Source of the DNA: Candidatus Palauibacter rhopaloidicola
GTDB taxonomy: Bacteria; Gemmatimonadota; Gemmatimonadetes; Palauibacterales; Palauibacteraceae
Assembly (NCBI GenBank): GCA_026914155.1
Contig: JAPPGH010000050.1
Location: forward strand, 1 to 64,000
Direction: 5' to 3'
Length of the DNA stretch: 64,000 nucleotides
Position 1 is the first letter of the stretch. Each line of letters starts with the position of its first letter. The notes under the pieces were generated by a model that saw only the letters and a program-made list of their open reading frames with translations, searched no databases and was not told where the DNA came from. Below, piece after piece: positions 48,650 to 57,704 of this stretch. The position numbers were made by a program, and so were the translations under genes.

Positions 48650-49771
48650 TCAGGCGCTGGCGTGCCAGGCGGCAAGCACCTCGGCTTCCAACTCGGCGGG
48701 GAGCCCCGCTCGCGGTTCGGCGCGGCGATCCTCGGGCAGCGAGTTCCACCATTCGACGGTGTCGCGGGCGGTGTCGGCGAGCGGGCGGAACGTGAGCCCG
48801 GCCTGCACGGCGGCCGCCACCGAGACCTGGTTCATCCCCACCGTCGGCCCCTCGGGCGGCGTCCAGTTCGTCATGTGGCCCCAGGGCACCACGTTGTGCT
48901 CTTGCATGAACTCGGTCGACACCCAGGTGAACGTGGCGTCGGACGCGAGCGCGCCGCGGATCTCTTCCAGCATGTCGCCGAATGGCTGCACCTCGCCCGT
49001 GGCGTTGTACGTGCCTCCGTTCCCGGGGCCCTCGACGAGCCGCACGATCCACTCGGAGAGGTCGCGGGCGTCGACGTTCTGCACCGGGTCGGCGGGGGTG
49101 TTGGGGGCGAGCACCTCCCCTCCGCGGTCGACCCGGACCGGCCAGTACGTCCAGCGGTCCGTGTTGTCGCCGGGCCCGACGATCAGCCCCGGGCGCACGA
49201 TGATGGCGTTCTCGCCGAAGGCGTCGCGGGTGTTCTGTTCGCACTGCGCCTTCATCGCACCGTACTCGCGCATGTCCTCGATGTCCGGCGCCGAGAGCTG
49301 CGCGACGGGATAGTCCTCGTCGATCCCCACCGCGGCGAAATCCGCGTACGCCGAGATCGATGAGACGAAGAGGTAGCGGTCGACCTGGTCGCGGAGGAGT
49401 TCGGTCGTCATCGCGACCCAGCGCGGGTAGGAGGCCGAGTTGTCGATCACGGCGTCCCACTCCCGGCCCTCAAGCGCCGCCAGATCGTCGTTCCGGTCCC
49501 CGACGAGGTGTTCGACGCGCTCGAAGTAGTCGTGGTAGAACGGGGGCTCGGTCTGCCCGCGCGTGAAGATCGACACCTCGTGGCCCCGGTCGAGCGCGTA
49601 CTTCACCTGGTGCGGACCGATGAAGCGCGTGCCGCCGAGGATGAGGATGCGGAGCGGGCCTGCCTCCCCTCCCGCGCAGGCGGCCGAGCCGAAGGCGCCG
49701 AGTACTCCGAGCGCGCCGCCGGCCCGGGCGGACGTCTTCATGAACTCTCGTCGGGTCTGGTTCCACGCCAT
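48650..49771 (-). CDS. Tat-exported NAD-dependent epimerase/dehydratase family protein (extended SDR)
   Basis: An SDR-fold protein that should work outside the cytoplasm. The N-terminus has a Tat motif (TRREFMKTSARAGGALGVLG) and an AAC-type lipobox. The Rossmann motif GGTRFIG and the family features VRPGLIVGPGDNTDRW and a Ser-Ser-Ile-Ser-Ala-Tyr stretch follow. The catalytic Tyr-x3-Lys appears as YGAMK. It has 373 residues. Since NAD(P) is not normally free in the periplasm, the cofactor must be bound before export through Tat or supplied differently. It follows the serine hydrolase gene by 6 bases on the same strand. Confidence 0.82.
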   Translation of the reverse strand: MAWNQTRREFMKTSARAGGALGVLGAFGSAACAGGEAGPLRILILGGTRFIGPHQVKYALDRGHEVSIFTRGQTEPPFYHDYFERVEHLVGDRNDDLAALEGREWDAVIDNSASYPRWVAMTTELLRDQVDRYLFVSSISAYADFAAVGIDEDYPVAQLSAPDIEDMREYGAMKAQCEQNTRDAFGENAIIVRPGLIVGPGDNTDRWTYWPVRVDRGGEVLAPNTPADPVQNVDARDLSEWIVRLVEGPGNGGTYNATGEVQPFGDMLEEIRGALASDATFTWVSTEFMQEHNVVPWGHMTNWTPPEGPTVGMNQVSVAAAVQAGLTFRPLADTARDTVEWWNSLPEDRRAEPRAGLPAELEAEVLAAWHASA

Positions 49772-49777
49772 CGTGAT

Positions 49778-51016
49778 CTACTCCCTTTCTGTGCCTTCTC
49801 CTGTGCCTTCCTCGCCCGGCGCCCTCTCTTCGGCGCGGGGTCCGGACCAGCCGTATGCGTGCGCCACCGTGATCGCGATCTCCGACGCGAGTTCGCTCCC
49901 GGAGTCGGAGTTCGTCATCACGAAGACGCCGTCGTCGCCGTCGATGTACGCCGTAAACGTGCAGCGGAAACCCTGGTTCGAGCCGCCGTGCCGGAAGCGT
50001 TCGCCGTCCTCGGAAATCGCCGGGCCCAGCCCCCAGTCGTCCGCGTCGGGCGTCAGCATCTCCCGTGCGAGCGCTGCTCCCAGCACGCGGGTCGACTCGC
50101 CCCTCCAGGCACGCTGCATCTCCCGGGCGTACAGCGCGAGTTCGCTCGGCGTCGTCCACAGCCCGGCGGCCGCCTGTTCCGGATAGGTGTGCCACCCGCC
50201 GGGGACCCGGTCGCCGTTCGCCCGGTAGGCCGTCGCGATGTCATCCCGGCGCTCGGGGGGAATCGGCTGCTCGTACGTCGAGCGCGCCATGCCGATCGGG
50301 TCGAGCACCTCCTCGCGCATGACCTCGGCGAACGGCTTGCCGCGGACGTCCGCCACGAGTTGCTGCATGACGGTGTAGCCGCCGCCGGAGTAGCGCCAGC
50401 TCTCCTCGGGCGCCTTGTAGACGCGCACGGGGTCCGTGTTGCCGTGGCCGTCGAGGACGCCCGGCCCATCCGGCGCCTCCTCGTCCGGCCCGTACCCGGG
50501 GAAGCCCCACACGGTGAGACCGGCCCGGTGCGTGAGGAGCCCCCGCAGGGTGACGGGCCCCTGCTCCGTGAACTCGTTCTCGGGTACCTGCCAACTCGTG
50601 AGGTAGGCGTTGACGTCGCCATCGAGGTCGACGCGGCCCGATTCGACGAGCCGCAGCGCGGCGAGCGCGGCCACGGGTTTGGAGATGGAGGCCGCCTGGA
50701 AGAGCGTGTTCGGGGTCACGGGCCGGCCCGATTCGACGTCGGCGAGCCCGTAGCCGCGGGCCCAGGCGATCTCGCCGTCGACCAGGACGGCGACGCTCAC
50801 GCCGGGCACGCCCAGTTCGGCCATGCGGTCGGCGAGCGAGCGCCGCTGGACGGGCTCGCCGCGAATCGTGACGGCTGGCATCAGCGACGACTCGACGAGT
50901 GCCTGGGGGGATGCGTCCGCGGCCCCCTCCGGTACGGAACTGTCGGGCGTGGGCGGCGGCGCGCACCCTAGAGCGCACGACGTCCAGGCGATGAGGGCGG
51001 TCCGCGCTGCGTTCAC
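49778..51016 (-). CDS. Class C beta-lactamase-like serine hydrolase lipoprotein
   Basis: Exported hydrolase of the beta-lactamase/esterase family. GTG 51016 overlaps the polA stop by 4 bases, with AAGGG before it. A signal and lipobox (SCALGC) follow, then SxxK in QAASISKPVAAL, YSGGGYTVM as the Tyr motif and HGGSNQGF as the third motif. It has 412 residues, shorter than the enzyme at 22187-23677 because there is no extra C-terminal domain. Its position after polA, and before the Tat-exported SDR, makes a mixed operon of no obvious shared pathway. Confidence 0.85.
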   Translation of the reverse strand: MNAARTALIAWTSCALGCAPPPTPDSSVPEGAADASPQALVESSLMPAVTIRGEPVQRRSLADRMAELGVPGVSVAVLVDGEIAWARGYGLADVESGRPVTPNTLFQAASISKPVAALAALRLVESGRVDLDGDVNAYLTSWQVPENEFTEQGPVTLRGLLTHRAGLTVWGFPGYGPDEEAPDGPGVLDGHGNTDPVRVYKAPEESWRYSGGGYTVMQQLVADVRGKPFAEVMREEVLDPIGMARSTYEQPIPPERRDDIATAYRANGDRVPGGWHTYPEQAAAGLWTTPSELALYAREMQRAWRGESTRVLGAALAREMLTPDADDWGLGPAISEDGERFRHGGSNQGFRCTFTAYIDGDDGVFVMTNSDSGSELASEIAITVAHAYGWSGPRAEERAPGEEGTGEGTERE

Positions 51017-53820
51017 GATCCCTTCCCGAATTTGCAGTCGTACCAACTGCGGCCGATCCCGAGATCCACGCGCAGGGGAACCGTCAACTCGATGGCCCCC
51101 TCCATCTCCTCGCGCACGGTCCGGCCGATCGTTTCAACATCGGACTCCGGGGCCTCGATGAGCAACTCGTCGTGCACCTGGAGCAGCATGCGGGCTCCGG
51201 TCCCCGCGAGACGTTCGTGCAGCCGGATCATCGACACCTTGATGAGGTCCGCGGCGGATCCCTGGATGGGGGAGTTCGTCGCGGTCCGTTCGCCGTAGCC
51301 GCGGATCCCGGGGTTCCTGGACCGGATCTCGGGGATGTAGCGGCGGCGCCCGAACAGCGTCTCGACGTAGTTCCGGTCCCGCGCCACTTCCTTCATCTCC
51401 TCGAGATAGGCCGCGACGCCCGCGAACCGCTCGAAGTATCCGGCGATGAACTCGCTCGCCTGCGTCCGCGAGATCCCGAGCTGCTGGGCGAGGGCGAACG
51501 GGCCCTGGCCGTAGATGGTGGCGAAGTTGATCGTCTTCGCCTGCTCGCGCATCGTCGGCGTGACGTCATCCGGCTCGACCCCGAAGATTCGGGCCGCGGT
51601 CTCGCGGTGGATGTCGCGCTCCGCGCGGAACGCCTCCACGAACGCGTCGTCCCCGGAGAGATGGGCCATGACCCGGAGTTCGATCTGGGAGTAGTCCGCT
51701 CCCACGAACCGATGGCCGGGGGCGGCGATGAATCCCTTCCGGATCTCGCGCCCCAGCGCCCGCCGGATCGGGATGTTCTGGAGGTTCGGGTCCGAGGACG
51801 AGAGTCGGCCCGTCGCGGCGACGGTCTGGTTGAAGCGGGTGTGGATGCGTCCCCGGTCGTCGATGAGCCGCGGGAGCACGCTCACGTACGTGCCGTCCAG
51901 CTTGTCGAGCTCCCGGTGTTCGAGGATGAGGCGCGGGAGTTCGTGCCCCATGGCCGCGAGTTGCTCGAGCACGGACTCGTCCGTCGAGGGCCCGGTCTTC
52001 GTCTTCTTGAGGACGGGCAGCGCGAGCCGGTCGAAGAGCAGCTCCCGCATCTGCGGGACGGAACGGAGGTTGACCTCGGTCCCGGCGATCTTGTGGATCT
52101 CCGAGCGCACGGCGTCGAGATCGCGGCGCAGGCGGGCCCCCAGGTCGCCGAAGAAGTCGAGGTCGATCGCGATGCCGGCCCGCTCCATGCTCGCGATGAC
52201 GGTGACAAGCGGCATCTCGACCTCGCGGAAGAGGCGGCCCATTCCCGTTCGCACGAGGTCGGCCTCGTCGACCTTCGCGAGGCGGTGCAGGAGCGCGGCG
52301 CGCGGCCCGGCCCACTCGGCGACGCGCTCGGGCTCGATCGATGCCAGCGGAAGACGGTTCCGTCCGGTACCCGTGATGGCGTCGCCGGTCTCGAGGGCGA
52401 CGCCGAGACGGTCGGGGGCGAGGGTGGAGAGGGCGCGGTCGCGGCGGGCGGGATCGAGGCAGTAGGAGGAGATCTGCGTGTCGAACGCGACGCCGCCGTC
52501 GCGGCCCCCCAGTTCGACGCCATGCCGGCGCAGGAGCTGGGCGGCGTACTTGAGATCGTGCCCGAGTTTCGGCGCCTCCGAGGCCAGCAGGTCGTGCAGG
52601 CCTCGCATGCCGGGCGACGTCACCCCCGGCAGGCCGACGGGCGCGCCCGCATCGAAGGCGAGCGTCGGGTTTCCCGCCGCGTCGTGCTGGACTTCCGGGG
52701 CCCGGTGCCCGAGGGGCAGGTAGAAGGCGCGGTCCTCGGAGGCGGCGAGCGCCAGGCCGACGAGATCGGCGCCGAGCGGATCTTCGGAGCTGCCCGCGAC
52801 GCAAAGTCCGATGCGCGGAGCCCGGGAGCACTCGGCCAGTACGGCGCCCAGCCGATCCGTGTCGGCCACGACCTCCACCTCCGGGGCGAAGCGCTCGGCC
52901 TCCGTCGCCGGCGCCTCCAGTTCCCTCAGCAGGTTGTGGAACTCCAGGTCGCGGAAGACGGACGCGGCCCTGTCGGCGTCCAGCGGTCGTGACCGGAGGC
53001 TCTCCAGATCGAGGCTCACGGGGGCATCGGTGCGGATCGTCACCAGTTGTCTCGAGCGCCGAGCGTCATCCGCATGCTTGAGAATCGCGTTTCGGGCCCG
53101 GGCGGCCGTGATCTCCTCCGCCCGTGCCAGGATGGACTCCAGGTCGCCGAACTGCCGGATGAGCGCGGGCGCGATCTTCTTTCCGATGCCGGGCACGCCG
53201 GGGACGTTGTCGGACGAGTCGCCGAGCAGCGCCAGAAAGTCGGTCACGCGCTCCGGGGGCACGCCGAACCGCTCCTCGGCATTGTCCGGCGTCACCCACA
53301 CCTGATCGACTCCGGCGGGTCCCCCTCGGCCCGGATTGAGCAGCGCGGTGCGATCGTCTACGAGTTGGTGGAAGTCCTTGTCTCCGGAGACGATGACGGT
53401 GCGCAAACCCTGGCCCGCGGCCTCATGCGCGAGGGTCCCGATCACGTCGTCCGCCTCCCACCCTTCCGCCTCGATGACGGGCACCCGGAAGGCGGCGAAG
53501 ATCTCCCGGCACCGGGGGAGGGACGCCCGGAGTTCGTCGGGCATCTTCTCTCGCGTGGCCTTGTACTCCGGGTAGATGTCGGTGCGGAAGCTGTCGCCGG
53601 CATCGAACGCGACGCCGAGATAGTCGGGCGCGTGATCCGCGATCAGCCGCATGAGGAAGCGGGCGATGCCGTAGGGGGCGGACGTGTTTTCGCCGCTCGA
53701 AGTGGTGAGCGGCCGGTTGATCATGGCGAAGAACGCGCGGTAGATGAGCGCGTAGCCGTCGAGCAGGAAGAGCGACGGACGAGCGGCCTGCGAGGGCTTC
53801 ACGACGCTTGGCGCCGCCAC
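51013..53820 (-). CDS. polA: DNA polymerase I
   Basis: Repair and Okazaki-processing polymerase, 935 residues from GTG 53820. The 5'-nuclease domain (residues about 15-300) is complete: LFLLDGYALIYRAFFAM, GWEADDVIGTLA, IVSGDKDFHQLV, LGDSSDNVPGVPGIG. The polymerase domain has motif A (VGADYSQIELRVMAHLSGD), motif B (TINFATIYGQGPFALAQQ) and motif C (QVHDELLIE). The middle 3'-5' exonuclease domain has lost its catalytic acids. Where the family has DTE it reads CVAGSSED, and NLKYD is DLKYA. Proofreading is therefore probably absent, as in Thermus and Bacillus Pol I. It overlaps the serine hydrolase by 4 bases. Confidence 0.95.
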   Translation of the reverse strand: MAAPSVVKPSQAARPSLFLLDGYALIYRAFFAMINRPLTTSSGENTSAPYGIARFLMRLIADHAPDYLGVAFDAGDSFRTDIYPEYKATREKMPDELRASLPRCREIFAAFRVPVIEAEGWEADDVIGTLAHEAAGQGLRTVIVSGDKDFHQLVDDRTALLNPGRGGPAGVDQVWVTPDNAEERFGVPPERVTDFLALLGDSSDNVPGVPGIGKKIAPALIRQFGDLESILARAEEITAARARNAILKHADDARRSRQLVTIRTDAPVSLDLESLRSRPLDADRAASVFRDLEFHNLLRELEAPATEAERFAPEVEVVADTDRLGAVLAECSRAPRIGLCVAGSSEDPLGADLVGLALAASEDRAFYLPLGHRAPEVQHDAAGNPTLAFDAGAPVGLPGVTSPGMRGLHDLLASEAPKLGHDLKYAAQLLRRHGVELGGRDGGVAFDTQISSYCLDPARRDRALSTLAPDRLGVALETGDAITGTGRNRLPLASIEPERVAEWAGPRAALLHRLAKVDEADLVRTGMGRLFREVEMPLVTVIASMERAGIAIDLDFFGDLGARLRRDLDAVRSEIHKIAGTEVNLRSVPQMRELLFDRLALPVLKKTKTGPSTDESVLEQLAAMGHELPRLILEHRELDKLDGTYVSVLPRLIDDRGRIHTRFNQTVAATGRLSSSDPNLQNIPIRRALGREIRKGFIAAPGHRFVGADYSQIELRVMAHLSGDDAFVEAFRAERDIHRETAARIFGVEPDDVTPTMREQAKTINFATIYGQGPFALAQQLGISRTQASEFIAGYFERFAGVAAYLEEMKEVARDRNYVETLFGRRRYIPEIRSRNPGIRGYGERTATNSPIQGSAADLIKVSMIRLHERLAGTGARMLLQVHDELLIEAPESDVETIGRTVREEMEGAIELTVPLRVDLGIGRSWYDCKFGKGS

Positions 53821-53862
53821 ATGGAGTTCACCGGCCGTCCGGCATGGTCAACATGGCATCTA

Positions 53863-53891
53863 TGTATGGTGGAGGGGGCCGTCCGTGGCAA
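53863..53891 (-). promoter_or_regulatory. Weak candidate promoter of polA
   Basis: On the minus strand TTGCCA (53891-53886), a 17-nt spacer and CATACA (53868-53863), about 45 bases before the polA start. Matches are partial, and the -35 element lies just after the cold-shock terminator, which argues that polA is transcribed independently. Confidence 0.35.
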
Positions 53892-53903
53892 AGCCCCGCG
53901 ACA

Positions 53904-53935
53904 AGAAAAGCGCCCCGCCGGGAGGGGCGGGGCGC
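53904..53935 (-). terminator. Rho-independent terminator after the cold-shock gene
   Basis: A perfect 10-bp hairpin: GCGCCCCGCC (53910-53919) with its complement at 53926-53935 and a 6-base loop. On the minus strand it is followed by TTTTCTTG. It lies 30 bases after the cold-shock stop codon. Confidence 0.85.
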
Positions 53936-53965
53936 GTGAAGCTCCGGCTCGGCTACGGCGTCCGG

Positions 53966-54172
53966 TCAGGCGGTTCGCACCACGCGGGTCGCCTGCAGCC
54001 CCTTGTCGCCCTGAGTGAACTCGTAGTCCACCGCCATCCCTTCGACGAGCGTCTTGTACCCGTCCATGTCGATGGACGAATAGTGGACGAAGACGTCATC
54101 GCCGCCGTCTGGCTGCTCGATGAAACCGTACCCCTTGGAGTCGTTGAACCACTTGACCGTACCTGATGGCAT
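53966..54172 (-). CDS. Cold-shock domain protein (Csp family)
   Basis: Single cold-shock domain of 68 residues that binds single-stranded RNA or DNA. From ATG 54172 (AGGAGG upstream) it starts [23 protein letters not shown]1 is KGYGFI and RNP2 is VFVHYSSI. Cold-shock or housekeeping members cannot be told apart by sequence. A promoter at 54267-54295 and a hairpin terminator frame it, so it is a single-gene unit with a leader of about 90 bases. Confidence 0.95.
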   Translation of the reverse strand: MPSGTVKWFNDSKGYGFIEQPDGGDDVFVHYSSIDMDGYKTLVEGMAVDYEFTQGDKGLQATRVVRTA

Positions 54173-54266
54173 CCTGCCTCCTGCGTACCTCGGTGATGGG
54201 TGTTGCGGGCGCTCCGCGCAGCTGGTTGTGCGTCGTTTTTCGCTCCGCCGGACACGAGACGTTGCT

Positions 54267-54295
54267 ATGCTATGCGGGCGATTTGGACCCGTCAA
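54267..54295 (-). promoter_or_regulatory. Promoter of the cold-shock gene
   Basis: On the minus strand TTGACG (54295-54290), exactly 17 nt, then TAGCAT (54272-54267). The expected start lies near 54260, giving a leader of about 88 bases before the ATG, a common feature of cold-shock genes. No further regulatory repeat was seen. Confidence 0.65.
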
Positions 54296-54317
54296 CACGC
54301 CATCGGGAACGACGGCA

Positions 54318-56696
54318 TCAGGGGTTCGAGACGCCCAGATCCGGGTACAGGAAGCGGTAGATTTCGGCCAGTTCGGTGACCGCCCGGACGTACTCGCGCG
54401 TCTCCCGGTAGGGGATCCGCTCGACCAGTTTTTCGTCGTCCGAGAACTCGGGGAAGTCGCGCCACCGTAGGTAGCGATGGGGGCCGGCGTTATAGGAGAT
54501 CATCCCCGCGATATCGAAGCCATCGAAGCGGCCGAGGACTTCCGCCAGGTACTGGGTCCCGAGCATCAGGTTGACCTGCGGGACCGTGAGCTGGTGACGG
54601 CGATAGCCTTCGAGTCCGGCGCGTGAGGAGACGTTGCGGGCCGTCTCCGGGAGGAGTTGCATGAGACCGATGGCATTGGCGACGGAACGGATCTCCGGGT
54701 CGAACATCGACTCGCGACGCGAGAGTCCGGCGACGAAGTGCGGCGGGAGTCCGTTCCGTTCGGCTGCAGCGACGAGGGCCTCGCGGAAGGGCAGCGGATA
54801 GATCGCTTCGAGGAGCGGGCGGGTCCAGCGGCCGCGAATCGCCTGTGCGCGCCACCCCTCGCGAATCCCCTCCCGCGTCCATTCCGCTGCGTTCAGGGCG
54901 TGGGCAAAGGCAAGGATCGCCCCGTAGGTCGACGGTCCGCGCTCGCTGGCGCGGCGGTATTCCCGGCGCGCGCGCTCGGGCCACCCCACCTCTCGCAGCT
55001 TGTTCATGCGCCGGAGCGCGGTCGCGTGGATGGGATCGAGGTCGGGCAACGGCTCGCCGTCGCCGATTCCGACCTCGGCCAGGCGGTCCGTGCCGGTGCG
55101 GGGCTCCGCGAGGATGGCGTAGTAGTCGAGCGGGTTGTACCTGAGGGCGCGGGCGTAGAACGCGCTCGCGCCCTGGGTGTCGCCCAGCGCCTCCGCGACC
55201 TTGCCGCCCCAGTAGATCGCTCCCTGGACCCACTCGCCCTCCGGGTAGCGCTCGCGGTATTCGGCCAGGAGCGCCCGCGCCTCCTCGTAACGGCCCTCGT
55301 GGTACGCGAGGAGAGCGAGCCGTTCCAGCGACCGCGTCCCGTAGCTCGCTCCCGGGAACGCGCGGTAGGAGCGCTCGAAGCCCTCCGCGGCGATGTCGGG
55401 ATGGCCCGCATCGTGCTCGAGGTCCGCGAGGAGGTAGGCGGCGCGGGCGGCGACATCCCCGGAGCCGCGGGCGGCCGTCTCGTGCGCCTCGTCGGCGTCG
55501 CCGTGGCGCCCGAGCGCGCGGTAGACGCTGGCGGCGAGCATCCACAGCGACGCCCGGGGCGCGGTGACGGAAGCGGGGTCCCCTGTCCACGTGGCCAGCG
55601 CCTCCGCCGCCCGCCCGGGAGCGCCCAGCGCCATATACGCCGATGCGAGCGATTCGGCGATGCCCGGGCGTTCGGCCGCGGGTGCGAGCTCCAACGCCTC
55701 CGAGAGGTAGCCGGCGCCGCGGGAGTGACGGCCGGCGCGGGTGTCGGAGCGCCCGACATCGCGCAGCGTCCGCCAGGATCGCGTGAGCGCGAGGAGCGCG
55801 GGTCCCGTCTCCGGCGTCTGGAGGCCTCTCGCGATCGCATCGGCGAAGGCCGAGGCGGCCGAAGCGGAGTCCCCGATCGCCAGGTAGTGCGGTCCGAGGT
55901 GCCGGGCGGCGAGGACGTTCCGGACGCCCCTGCCGGCGCGGCTCGCGAGTGCGGCCCCGCGTTCGGGATCCTCGAGCTTGAAGGCCAGGCGGGCCGCCGG
56001 GAGGAGCGCGGAATCCGCCGGCACGCGGGCCTCGCGCACGATCGAGTCGGCGAGGGCGAAGGCGTCCCGGTCCTCGGCCTCCGCCACGGCGTAAAGGCGC
56101 GAGAGCCGTAGCCACGGAGCGAGGTCCGGGTGTTCGCGCTCGGCGAGCGCGAGCTGGTCCCGCGCTTCGTACCACTGGTAGCGCCGGTAGGACACGCGGG
56201 CGAACCCGACCCGCGCGCCGAGCGGAGGCGTCCCGTCGACCCCGCTCAGATACGCACGGTAGTGCGCCGCGGACCGGGTCAGGCTGTCGAGCCCCGCGTA
56301 CGCCCGCGCCAGGAGGAGCGTGGCCTGCGACGGCGCGGACGGCGGCCAGCTTTCACGCTCCGAGAGGAGGCTCAGCACGGAAGCCCATGCCCGCTGATCC
56401 GCGAAGGCCCGCGCCGCCAGCAGCACGGCCTCGTCGCCCTCCAGCTCGCCCGTGGCCAGCGCGGGCGCCAGCAGCGCCGATGCCGAGACCGGCATCCGGG
56501 CATCGAGAAGGCGCCTGGCCCGTTCCAGCACGTCGGCGCCCGCCATCGTCGCCTCGACCTGGTCGGGTGGGCGTGCCGGGCTCCCGGCCTGCGCGGCGAG
56601 CGCGGACGCCAGGACCAGCGTGAGTAGCGACCCCAGCCAGGGACCGCGTACTCGGTGGATGCGCACGAGGCGCCGGATTCGCCGCTGGACATGCAC
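54318..56696 (-). CDS. Soluble lytic murein transglycosylase-like protein with TPR-like solenoid
   Basis: Periplasmic peptidoglycan-cleaving enzyme, Slt70-like. I chose GTG 56696 because GGAGG lies 7 bases upstream; ATG 56735 is a longer option. A basic start and hydrophobic [14 protein letters not shown] form the signal. Roughly 600 residues of TPR-like helical repeats follow (for example [20 protein letters not shown]). The C-terminal SLT domain has [20 protein letters not shown] (catalytic Glu about residue 662) and [15 protein letters not shown] lies near the end. The length of 792 is larger than E. coli Slt (about 645) because of extra repeats. It is transcribed in the same direction as exbB, with a terminator between. 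Confidence 0.9.
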   Translation of the reverse strand: MHVQRRIRRLVRIHRVRGPWLGSLLTLVLASALAAQAGSPARPPDQVEATMAGADVLERARRLLDARMPVSASALLAPALATGELEGDEAVLLAARAFADQRAWASVLSLLSERESWPPSAPSQATLLLARAYAGLDSLTRSAAHYRAYLSGVDGTPPLGARVGFARVSYRRYQWYEARDQLALAEREHPDLAPWLRLSRLYAVAEAEDRDAFALADSIVREARVPADSALLPAARLAFKLEDPERGAALASRAGRGVRNVLAARHLGPHYLAIGDSASAASAFADAIARGLQTPETGPALLALTRSWRTLRDVGRSDTRAGRHSRGAGYLSEALELAPAAERPGIAESLASAYMALGAPGRAAEALATWTGDPASVTAPRASLWMLAASVYRALGRHGDADEAHETAARGSGDVAARAAYLLADLEHDAGHPDIAAEGFERSYRAFPGASYGTRSLERLALLAYHEGRYEEARALLAEYRERYPEGEWVQGAIYWGGKVAEALGDTQGASAFYARALRYNPLDYYAILAEPRTGTDRLAEVGIGDGEPLPDLDPIHATALRRMNKLREVGWPERARREYRRASERGPSTYGAILAFAHALNAAEWTREGIREGWRAQAIRGRWTRPLLEAIYPLPFREALVAAAERNGLPPHFVAGLSRRESMFDPEIRSVANAIGLMQLLPETARNVSSRAGLEGYRRHQLTVPQVNLMLGTQYLAEVLGRFDGFDIAGMISYNAGPHRYLRWRDFPEFSDDEKLVERIPYRETREYVRAVTELAEIYRFLYPDLGVSNP

Positions 56697-56813
56697 AGGA
56701 AGGCCTCCTTCCACGTCGTCCCCACCCCATTTCACACCGGGGCCGGCGGCCCGTCACCGAACTTCGATGCCCCGGTGCCCTCGATGCAAGCGGAAGGCTC
56801 CCGGCCGCCAGAC

Positions 56814-56842
56814 GAAAAACGGCCCGCCGGGATGGCGGGCCG
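56814..56842 (-). terminator. Rho-independent terminator after the exbB-like gene
   Basis: A perfect 9-bp hairpin: CGGCCCGCC (56820-56828) with complement at 56834-56842 and a 5-base loop. On the minus strand TTTTTC follows directly. It ends the exbB-like transcript about 57 bases after its stop. Confidence 0.85.
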
Positions 56843-56898
56843 CTTGTCGGAACCCTTGGTGCGCGCCGGGAACGCCCCGGCGACCGGCTTCCTTTCTT

Positions 56899-57573
56899 CT
56901 AGGCGGCCGCGCGCTCGTGCAGGGCGTCGATGAGGCGCTGGGCGCTCTCTTCCATGTCGATGACGAGGCGGTCGATCTTCGTCACGAAGTAGTTGTGGAA
57001 GATGTTGATCGGAATCGCGATCGTCAGACCGGTGGCGGTCGTGATGAGCGCCACCTTGATCCCGCCGGCGACCAGCGTGGCTTCCACTTCGCCCGCGATC
57101 TCGATGGCCTGGAAGGCCATGATCATCCCGATCACGGTCCCGAGGAAGCCGAGGAGCGGAGCGACGTTCGACAGCGTCGCCAGCCACACGAGACCCTTCT
57201 CAAGCCCCGCGACTTCGATGGCGCCGGCATTCTCCACCGCCTGCGTCGCGCGCTCGGTCCCTTCGTTGTAGCGCGAGAGCCCCGCGCTGAGGACGTTCCC
57301 CGCCGGAGCGCCGGACTCGGTGCAAACTTCGAGCGCCTCATCGAGGTGGCCGGCGGCGATCTGTTCGTCGGCTTCCCGGAGAACGGTCTTGTTCTTGCCG
57401 CCCTTCAACTGCAGGTCGACGAGCTTCCAGAGGATGATGAGGACCCCGATGGCGAGCGCGGCCCCCAGCGGCCACATCATCCAGCCCCCGGCCTCCCAGA
57501 TCTCCGCCAGATTGAGCGTCTGACCCTCACCCAGCGTCAGTGTCTCCTGCAACCAGAGTGTGGACGCGATCAA
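56899..57573 (-). CDS. MotA/TolQ/ExbB proton channel family protein
   Basis: Inner-membrane stator protein that uses the proton gradient to energise TonB- or Tol-type processes, with three membrane helices. The start codon is TTG 57573 with GGGAGG six bases upstream. The first helix is MMWPLGAALAIGVLIILWKLV. The conserved pair near LVWLATLSNVAPLLGFLGTVIGMIMAF and ALITTATGLTIAIPINIFHNYFV is typical ExbB/TolQ. It has 224 residues. No ExbD/TolR gene follows; a terminator comes next, so the partner must be elsewhere. Confidence 0.9.
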   Translation of the reverse strand: MIASTLWLQETLTLGEGQTLNLAEIWEAGGWMMWPLGAALAIGVLIILWKLVDLQLKGGKNKTVLREADEQIAAGHLDEALEVCTESGAPAGNVLSAGLSRYNEGTERATQAVENAGAIEVAGLEKGLVWLATLSNVAPLLGFLGTVIGMIMAFQAIEIAGEVEATLVAGGIKVALITTATGLTIAIPINIFHNYFVTKIDRLVIDMEESAQRLIDALHERAAA

Positions 57574-57658
57574 GGTGGTCCTCCCGGTAAGCGGTAAGGT
57601 TCATCGATTGACTGGCTCGCCACGCCCGGCGCGGATGCGCCCGAGTACGAGCGGAACC

Positions 57659-57687
57659 AAGCTAGAAGCGGTCTGCGGGACCGTCAA
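57659..57687 (-). promoter_or_regulatory. Promoter of the exbB-like gene
   Basis: On the minus strand TTGACG (57687-57682), 17 nt and TAGCTT (57664-57659), about 85 bases before the TTG start. It matches the other promoters in this window closely. Confidence 0.6.
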
Positions 57688-57704
57688 GCGGCGGAACGGG
57701 ACCA

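Noticed and set aside
39815-54292. The 12-base string TTGGACCCGTCA occurring in two gaps, near 39815 and 54283
   Set aside because: Repeats of this length are expected by chance in 64 kb, and the surrounding bases do not match.
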